From: Clostridia bacterium
GTDB lineage: Bacteria; Bacillota; Clostridia; Oscillospirales; CAG-272
Length of the DNA: 6,175 nucleotides
Direction: 5' to 3'
Assembly (NCBI GenBank): GCA_017457465.1
Contig: JAFTHJ010000007.1
Location: 1-6,175 of the forward strand
This document shows, piece after piece, positions 1 through 4,892 of the stretch (the first letter of the stretch is position 1; each line of letters opens with the position of its first letter). The notes under the pieces are model-generated. The model was not told the origin of the DNA, ran no database searches, and worked only from the letters and a program-made list of their open reading frames with translations. The translations under genes and the position numbers were made by a program.

Positions 1-6
1 GGGAGC

Positions 7-39
7 GCGAGGGGGACTTTCCTCAAAAGTCCCCCTCGC
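7..39. repeat. Perfect 14-bp inverted repeat after the M20 gene; terminator-like or intergenic repeat
   Basis: The arms 7-20 and 26-39 are exact reverse complements around a 5-base loop (CCTCA on the plus strand). Each arm combines GCGAGGGGG with ACTTT. Three more pairs (two of them G-U) can be added on the minus-strand RNA, to 4-42. It starts about 20 bases past the peptidase stop, where a terminator for the minus-strand cluster would be expected. No T-run follows on either strand within the window, so it may instead be a 3'-end stabilising hairpin or a copy of a dispersed palindromic element. Confidence 0.7.
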
Positions 40-59
40 ACCGTCCGCATCCCGCGTCC

Positions 60-1502
60 TTATAGCTGACGCATAAGTCTTATATAAAATTCAACTGCGC
101 GGCAGATGGCATCGAGCGTAATTCTCTCGTTGTTGCCGTGTATCGTTGCCCTCTCCTGTGAGGTAAGAGCCATTGCCGAAAATCTGTAAACTCGGTCAGA
201 AATCTCTCCGTAATGACGGCTATCCGAGCATTGTACCATAAGATATGGCGAGACAATCGAGCCCTGCCAAGTATCGGCAACCGCACGAGAAAGCTTTCTC
301 CAGCCGTCACAGTCGGTACTTGAAATTCTGCTCGGATTCGTTCCGTTAACCACCTCAAGAGACACGCTCTCGTCACCTATAACACCCTTTATATATTCGA
401 TAGCGCTGTCCACCGTGTCATCGGGATTAAGTCTTATATTCGAGACCATACTCGCCGAGGGCGGTATAACATTCGAAGCAGAGCTTCCGCTCATCTGCGT
501 GAACGCCACCGTCGTTCTCATAAGCGCGTTCATCTCTCCGCCGCTCTTTTTCGCCATAGCGTCAAGCACGGGAGCAAAGCACCACTGATTTGCGAATATC
601 ACTCTGTAAACAAAGGTAGAATGTCTGCCAAGCGTATCGAACATCTCCGCTACGGGCTTGGTTATGTGCGCACGGAAGGGCTTGTTCTCAACACGCGTAC
701 AAGCCTTTGCCAGAACTCCCACGGGCGTGTGCGGCTTGGGAGCGGAGGCGTGACCTCCGTTTGAGCGCACCGAATAGCGCAAGTCAAGCAGTCCCTTTTC
801 GGCAATTCCTATAAGCGCACAAGGCTTTTTTACCCCCGGGAATACATTCTCAACCACAGCTCCGCCCTCGTCTACCACGACACCGAGCTTTATTCCCTTT
901 TCCTTGAAATAGTTTACTATATGAACGGCACCGAGTCCGTTGACCTCTTCTCCGCCGGAGAAGGCAAAATATATGTCGCTTTCGGGCACAAATCCCTCGC
1001 CTATGAGCGAGTTTGCCGCAGAAAGTACGCCATTGACGGTCACCTTGGTGTCAAGCGTTCCGCGTCCCCACATCACGCCATCTTCGATTACCGCGTCAAA
1101 GGGCGGCTTTTCCCAGTTCCCCTCGTCGACGGGTACTACATCGTAATGCGCCATAAGCACGGCGGGCTCTCCCTCGGTCTTTCCTTTCCAACGGAAAAGC
1201 AGACCTCTGTCGTCAAGCTTCGTAAACTCGCAGACCTCAAAGACATGCGGATAGAGCGTCGGAAGCAGATTCACAAGCTTTTCAAACTCCGCCTCGTCCT
1301 CCTCGTCGTGAGAATATCTCGAAACAGTCTTGCACTTGACAAGCTCACCGAGAGCTGTTATTGCCGCCTCACGGTCAAAGCTCTCTTCTGACCTCTCCCT
1401 ACTCTCCTCAATATGCGGCTTGAAGGACAGGGCGCGTATGAGCAGGACAGCAACAAAGGCAACTATCAGAGCTATTACAGGTAAAATTATATAAAGTATC
1501 AT
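60..1502 (-). CDS. Membrane-anchored M20 metallopeptidase (carboxypeptidase S/PM20D1-like)
   Basis: Two-zinc hydrolase of peptidase family M20, 480 residues from this ATG. A hydrophobic helix at 2-22 acts as an uncleaved anchor and is followed by R23, K28, R35 and R37. The catalytic core shows HYD (H119, D121) with bridging D151 in GRGTLDTK, general-base E185 and E186 in SGGEE, D211 in VVDEGG, and the last zinc ligand H455 in TIHGNNE. The lid/dimerisation domain carries GGHASAP with H251. The complete set of ligands implies an active enzyme. The size, anchor and GRGTLDTK motif fit the branch containing yeast carboxypeptidase S and mammalian PM20D1, which cleave C-terminal or N-acylated amino acids. 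The gene begins 5 bases after the stop of the second membrane protein and is last in the cluster. TTG at 1511 (three residues more) is a serious alternative start. The family is firm; the substrate is inferred only as a small peptide or N-acyl amino acid. Confidence 0.93.
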   Translation of the reverse strand: MILYIILPVIALIVAFVAVLLIRALSFKPHIEESRERSEESFDREAAITALGELVKCKTVSRYSHDEEDEAEFEKLVNLLPTLYPHVFEVCEFTKLDDRGLLFRWKGKTEGEPAVLMAHYDVVPVDEGNWEKPPFDAVIEDGVMWGRGTLDTKVTVNGVLSAANSLIGEGFVPESDIYFAFSGGEEVNGLGAVHIVNYFKEKGIKLGVVVDEGGAVVENVFPGVKKPCALIGIAEKGLLDLRYSVRSNGGHASAPKPHTPVGVLAKACTRVENKPFRAHITKPVAEMFDTLGRHSTFVYRVIFANQWCFAPVLDAMAKKSGGEMNALMRTTVAFTQMSGSSASNVIPPSASMVSNIRLNPDDTVDSAIEYIKGVIGDESVSLEVVNGTNPSRISSTDCDGWRKLSRAVADTWQGSIVSPYLMVQCSDSRHYGEISDRVYRFSAMALTSQERATIHGNNERITLDAICRAVEFYIRLMRQL

Positions 1503-1507
1503 AGTTA

Positions 1508-2188
1508 TCAAAGCCAACCTTTTTTATAGATTATTCTCGCGTATGCTATAGTGAATAGAACTCCGACAGGAACCATAATTCCAACCGTACCCGCATTGAG
1601 CGCGGGAACGAATATAAACAGCACAAGCATAAGAAGCACGGGAGCTATAGCAAGTTTGAGATTTTTGGAGACGAACACCACTCCAAGTCCGCCGAAAAGT
1701 GCGGGAAGCATCTGGTCAAACGCGGGTTTGAGTGTCTCGGAGGAAAGGATAGGAGTAAGCGGAACTATAAGCGCCACACCGATAATGATTATCACCGTAG
1801 TGACTATCGAGGATACCGCTATCGCTATCGTGGAGATTATCTCTCCCTCCTCGCTCTGCGCCTTGACATCAGCGTTCTCAAGCGCGTTGAGTGCGCAAGG
1901 AAGCTTGAGGTTTGAAATGTTACCCGTAACAAAGGAAAGATACGAGCCTCCCGCTCCGAGCATAGGAATGTATGTGATAGTCTCTATCACGCCAACCGCC
2001 CAGTACATAGGCGCTGTCGCGAGAAGTCCCTTTCCGACCGCAGCCCAGTCGGGGAGCGCCGAGAAAATAATTCCGACCACTACGGGGAACGCCATAAGTA
2101 TCACCATTACGGTGAGGTTCCATATCCGTCCGTCGCGGTGAACACTGTCCATATATGTATATTCTTTATTGTTCTTAATTTTCTTCAT
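1508..2188 (-). CDS. Polytopic membrane protein, probable partner of the DUF5058-type protein
   Basis: Inner-membrane protein of 226 residues; I cannot give it a family name with certainty. A short basic N-terminus (MKKIKNNKE) leads into likely membrane segments at about 25-45, 55-76, 117-144, 164-180, 182-198 and 200-219. Between helices two and three is a conserved-looking loop with E69, GAGG (78-81) and GNIS (89-92), then an acidic soluble stretch (about 101-116). E69 and GNIS occur at the same spacing as E93 and GNMS in the upstream gene product, pointing to common ancestry. The ATG at 2188 has GGAGG at a spacing of 8. The gene begins 4 bases after the upstream stop, and its TGA stop (1508-1510) falls 5 bases before the peptidase ATG. 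I infer a two-subunit permease. The arrangement recalls E. coli yjiH-yjiG-iadA, two membrane proteins beside a dipeptidase, but I cannot show homology to those. Confidence 0.8.
   Translation of the reverse strand: MKKIKNNKEYTYMDSVHRDGRIWNLTVMVILMAFPVVVGIIFSALPDWAAVGKGLLATAPMYWAVGVIETITYIPMLGAGGSYLSFVTGNISNLKLPCALNALENADVKAQSEEGEIISTIAIAVSSIVTTVIIIIGVALIVPLTPILSSETLKPAFDQMLPALFGGLGVVFVSKNLKLAIAPVLLMLVLFIFVPALNAGTVGIMVPVGVLFTIAYARIIYKKGWL
1518..1521 (-). promoter_or_regulatory. Ribosome binding site for the M20 peptidase, start ambiguous
   Basis: AAGG preceded by four A's is the only purine-rich site here. It lies 15 bases before the ATG at 1502 (long), 6 bases before an in-frame TTG at 1511 (ideal, and overlapping the upstream stop as TTGA), and directly abuts a TTG at 1517 (too close). 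The start is therefore either 1502 or 1511. Confidence 0.5.
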
Positions 2189-2192
2189 CTTA

Positions 2193-2978
2193 TTAACCTC
2201 CAAGAAGCGCCGTAAGCGGAATTGCCGCCGCCATACCGAGCACCATACTGATAGGAAGCGCGTAATCGTTGAGCCACTTCCAACCGAGCTTCTTCATAAG
2301 CAGACCGCAGAGCGCCATAACGACTGCCGCCGCTACCATTACAAGCACGGGAATAAGTCCCGAGGTCGATGCGAAGGTTTCTCCGTCAGCGTTGGTGTAT
2401 ACGCCGCCCTCCGACTGCCAAAGTCGCGAGAGGTCGCAGAAGACATATCCCACAAAAGCCGAAATCATTCCGATAAAGAGGGCGTTCTGGAGTATGTCAC
2501 TCCACTTTTTGTCCTTTTTTTCAAAGCTGACAAGTCCTCCCTGAATCTTCTTCGCGAGGAGAGGCACAAGCCATATGCCAACCATTATCGATATCGTCAT
2601 AACGATAGCGATAGTCAGATACGCCGACGCGCTCATATTTCCGACGAGGTCGGCAAGTTTCATTCCCATACCCGACGCCGCGTTTGACGCCGCTATTGCC
2701 TCATAGGAAAGTGAGCCTACCACAGACAGACGAAGCCACGGAAGCGCTATTCCGAGTGACTGTGAAAGAGATATTACCGCGATGACTATAGACACCGCGG
2801 GGGCTATCGTAAATATTGCCGCCGTTATGATAGTCTTTTTTATCTTCGATTTTTCCATTCCTATTTTCTTTGCCCTGCGTACCGACTTGACCAGAAAATA
2901 AACCGACTGGGCAAGTACCACGGCAACAACTATCCCGACAAGCAAAAACAGTATCGGGTGGTTTACGTTGAATTCCAT
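2193..2978 (-). CDS. DUF5058-family polytopic membrane protein, probable permease subunit
   Basis: Inner-membrane protein of 261 residues that I recognise as DUF5058-like; no function is established for the family as far as I know. Likely membrane segments lie at about 9-30, 49-72, 119-141, 164-184, 207-228 and 237-258, so about six helices. The first is followed by a strongly basic loop (KSVRRAKK, 31-38, then more lysines to 48), predicting that loop is cytoplasmic. A conserved-looking central stretch between helices two and three includes E93 and GNMS (113-116). A soluble loop at about 185-206 is rich in polar residues. The ATG at 2978 has AAGGAG (2985-2990) at a spacing of 6, a strong site. 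The stop codon TAA (2193-2195) lies just 4 bases before the next gene's ATG. The tight packing with a second membrane protein and an M20 peptidase suggests a substrate transporter; this is inference. Confidence 0.85.
   Translation of the reverse strand: MEFNVNHPILFLLVGIVVAVVLAQSVYFLVKSVRRAKKIGMEKSKIKKTIITAAIFTIAPAVSIVIAVISLSQSLGIALPWLRLSVVGSLSYEAIAASNAASGMGMKLADLVGNMSASAYLTIAIVMTISIMVGIWLVPLLAKKIQGGLVSFEKKDKKWSDILQNALFIGMISAFVGYVFCDLSRLWQSEGGVYTNADGETFASTSGLIPVLVMVAAAVVMALCGLLMKKLGWKWLNDYALPISMVLGMAAAIPLTALLGG
2197..2201 (-). promoter_or_regulatory. Ribosome binding site deciding the start of the second membrane protein
   Basis: A perfect GGAGG lies 8 bases before the ATG at 2188. An in-frame TTG at 2203 sits immediately upstream of this site and cannot use it, so the longer reading is rejected. 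The site lies within the last codons of the DUF5058-type gene, as expected for coupled translation. Confidence 0.85.
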
Positions 2979-2997
2979 TGTTTTCTCCTTTGTGAAT

Positions 2998-3816
2998 TTA
3001 TTTTATTCGGAACAACTCATCTGCGTTGTTATAGGTAATTTCGGCGATTTTGGAGAGCGATACCCCTTTTATCTCCGCCAGAGCTTCTACCGTATATATC
3101 ATAAGCCCCGAGTGGTTCATCTTCCCTCTGTGCGGGTGGGGCGCAAGATACGGTGCATCGGTCTCTATAAGAAGACGCTCACAAGGGATACTTGCCGCGA
3201 CATCCTTTATTCTTGAGGCATTCTTGAAGGTAAGGACTCCCGAAAAGGAAATATACCACCCTCTGCGGACAAGCTCCGCCGCCATCTCGGCACTTCCGCT
3301 ATAGCTATGAAAGACGCCTCTTACCTCTGGGTGGCGAAGCACGGTTTCAAAACAGTCTCCGTGAGCCTCCCTATCGTGTATGATAACAGGCATATCAAGC
3401 TTCTTCGCAAGTTCCATCTGGGCATCAAAAAACTCCGCCTGACGCACTTTGTCAAATCCCTCGTAATGATAATCGAGTCCTATCTCGCCTATCGCCACTA
3501 TCTTTTTCTCTTTTCTGTTCCCGACATCCCCGATTATCCGCTCAAGCTCGGCAATCTCACTTGGGGCATCACCCTCGCAATAACGCGCATCCTCGGGGTG
3601 TATTCCGACAGCGGCATACATTCCGTCATATCTCGCCGCTTGTTCGATACATAGAAGATTATTCGTATTGTTTGTTCCCACGTTTATCACTCGGCTAACG
3701 CGATTTCCGTACACCTCGTTCCGAAGTATTCCGTCGGCTCCGCCGACCTCGTCAAACCGCTTATCAAAATAATGGGCATGGGAATCAAAAAGCCTTATTT
3801 TATCTGTGTTTTCCAT
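2998..3816 (-). CDS. tatD: TatD-family metal-dependent DNase/hydrolase
   Basis: Cytoplasmic TIM-barrel hydrolase of the TatD/YcfH family; characterised members are metal-dependent 3'-5' exonucleases linked to DNA repair and nucleic-acid turnover. The protein has 272 residues, slightly longer than the typical 255-265. All diagnostic metal ligands are visible: DSHAH (H13, H15), GIHPE at 71-75, GEIGLDYH with E111, MPVIIHDR with H147, HSYSG with H170, and ETDAPYLAP with D220, followed by HRGKMN. The C-terminus NNADELFRI is also typical. The start is the ATG at 3816, preceded by AAGG at a spacing of 8; an alternative GTG at 3825 would add three residues but overlaps the ribosome site. It follows gpsA by 5 bases and precedes the DUF5058-type gene by 19. 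In many Bacillota tatD follows metG directly; here gpsA lies between them. Family assignment is firm; the in-vivo substrate is not. Confidence 0.96.
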   Translation of the reverse strand: MENTDKIRLFDSHAHYFDKRFDEVGGADGILRNEVYGNRVSRVINVGTNNTNNLLCIEQAARYDGMYAAVGIHPEDARYCEGDAPSEIAELERIIGDVGNRKEKKIVAIGEIGLDYHYEGFDKVRQAEFFDAQMELAKKLDMPVIIHDREAHGDCFETVLRHPEVRGVFHSYSGSAEMAAELVRRGWYISFSGVLTFKNASRIKDVAASIPCERLLIETDAPYLAPHPHRGKMNHSGLMIYTVEALAEIKGVSLSKIAEITYNNADELFRIK

Positions 3817-3821
3817 CAATC

Positions 3822-4784
3822 TCACCTTGGCTGCTCGTATTTAAGGCTTCTGCGGAAAAGTCCGTCGATAGTCTCCCGAGCGTCGCATCCGCAATAGAGC
3901 GCACTGTAAACCGCCTCACATATGGGCAGCTCAACACCGTATTTTTCGGAAAGCTCCATAAGCGCCTTTACTGTGTAATATCCCTCGGCAAGTGAGTCGT
4001 ATTTCTCACCGCGCACAAACTTTTCCCCAAACATACGGTTGTGACTGTACTCCGAGAAGACCGTCGCCTCATAGTCACCGAGGTGACAGAGTCCGTATGC
4101 CGAAAGCTCACTTCCGCCCATAGCCGAGATAAGTCTCGCTATTTCGTGCGTTCCTCTTGACATAAGCGCACCCTTAAGTGTGCCGAGACCGAGTCCGTCA
4201 AGTATTCCCGCGGCGATACCGATAACATTCTTTGCCGCCGCTCCGATTTCATTTCCGATAACATCGGTTCCGTAATAGAAGCGTATGAGGTCACTGGAAA
4301 ATTCATTGACAAGTAGCTTTTTGACCTCGTTATCCTCGCTGTCGATAACCATACAGTTCGGTATTCCCGCGTAAAACTCCTGAACGTGCCCAGGACCAAG
4401 CCAGACCGCAACCTTATTGGACGCGTCTATATTCTCCGCCGCTATTTGAGAGAGTCTCTTTCCCGTTCCTATCTCTATTCCCTTCATACAGAGAACGAAT
4501 ATCTTATTCTTAAGCCCTAGCGGCTTCAACTCGTCAAGAAATCCTCGGAGCGCTTGAGACGCAATTGATATTATTATTACATCTGCATCTCCGAAGCAGT
4601 CGTATGAGGTTGAAAGCGCAATCCTCTCGTTAAGCTCAAGCAGATCGTTCCTTCTCTCGGAGAGAAATCTCTGCATATGTACCGACGAAGCTCTGCCGTA
4701 AAGAGTGATAGAGTGTCCTTGACGGTCAAGATACCACGTGATAAGCGAACCCCAACGTCCGCATCCCGCAACAGTTATTTTCAT
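3822..4784 (-). CDS. gpsA: NAD(P)H-dependent glycerol-3-phosphate dehydrogenase, divergent
   Basis: Predicted cytoplasmic enzyme reducing dihydroxyacetone phosphate to sn-glycerol 3-phosphate, the backbone for phospholipids. It has 320 residues, close to the usual 330-340. The N-terminal Rossmann fold opens with GCGRWG (residues 7-12), and R31 sits at the end of beta-2, where GpsA proteins contact the cofactor. KGIE lies at 101-104, GPGHVQE at 130-136, GNEIGAAAKNV at 177-187 with the expected catalytic Lys at 185, and HLGD at 234-237 with the expected Asp at 237. HNR follows at 248-250. It departs from the common family motifs: most members have SGPSFAxE and SRNRRFG where this one has LGPGHVQE and SHNRMFG. 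That supports a GpsA subclade but leaves some doubt about the substrate. The ATG at 4784 is backed by AGGAG (4791-4795) at a spacing of 6. The stop is TGA at 3822-3824, 5 bases before tatD. A different 2-hydroxyacid or ketopantoate-type reductase is less likely because of the C-terminal KN and GD motifs. Confidence 0.88.
   Translation of the reverse strand: MKITVAGCGRWGSLITWYLDRQGHSITLYGRASSVHMQRFLSERRNDLLELNERIALSTSYDCFGDADVIIISIASQALRGFLDELKPLGLKNKIFVLCMKGIEIGTGKRLSQIAAENIDASNKVAVWLGPGHVQEFYAGIPNCMVIDSEDNEVKKLLVNEFSSDLIRFYYGTDVIGNEIGAAAKNVIGIAAGILDGLGLGTLKGALMSRGTHEIARLISAMGGSELSAYGLCHLGDYEATVFSEYSHNRMFGEKFVRGEKYDSLAEGYYTVKALMELSEKYGVELPICEAVYSALYCGCDARETIDGLFRRSLKYEQPR
3825..3828 (-). promoter_or_regulatory. 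Ribosome binding site deciding the tatD start
   Basis: AAGG, continuing as AAGGTGAG, lies 8 bases upstream of the ATG at 3816. An in-frame GTG at 3825 overlaps this site itself and would have no room for it, so the ATG is preferred. The site overlaps the end of gpsA, which suggests translational coupling. Confidence 0.7.
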
Positions 4785-4816
4785 ATTTTTCTCCTGAAAT
4801 ATTTCTTAAATGAAAG

Positions 4817-4842
4817 AGAAAGCTTCCCGAGAGAAGCTTCCT
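4817..4842 (-). terminator. Possible weak terminator or RNA hairpin after metG
   Basis: On the minus-strand RNA the arms 4833-4842 and 4817-4826 can pair over 10 bp with one G-U, around a 6-base loop (UCUCGG). The core is AAGCTTC/GAAGCTT. It is followed by the pyrimidine-rich CTTTCATTT rather than a clean U-run, so termination would be weak. It lies 50 bases after the metG stop and about 33 bases before the gpsA start, so it could equally be a processing or attenuation structure in a metG-gpsA message. Confidence 0.35.
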
Positions 4843-4892
4843 ACTCAAAAACTCTCTGACCTCCCGCATATCCGAGAGGCTCGGGTTTTCTT

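Noticed and set aside
42..55. A 14-base exact match between the spacer after the M20 gene and the glycine-loop codons of gpsA (4756-4769)
   Set aside because: It is short and GC-rich, and one copy is fixed by protein coding (GCGRWG); chance is the simplest explanation, with no repeat borders visible.
921..1391. A 156-codon plus-strand open frame opposite the M20 gene
   Set aside because: The opposite strand carries the full set of M20 zinc ligands; this frame shows no motif.
1551..2141. A 196-codon plus-strand open frame opposite the second membrane protein
   Set aside because: It lies entirely antisense to a gene with a strong ribosome site and clear membrane helices; its own translation is low-complexity Ser/Thr/Ile/Pro and resembles no family.
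2169..2687. A 172-codon plus-strand open frame opposite the DUF5058-type gene
   Set aside because: It is antisense to a recognised family and its composition (Arg/His/Ser-rich) is what a reverse complement of hydrophobic codons gives.
4785..4892. A sigma-70 promoter or T-box leader for gpsA
   Set aside because: The nearest TTGAGT has no acceptable -10 at 16-18 bases, and no T-box GGTGG/ACCGCG element is present.
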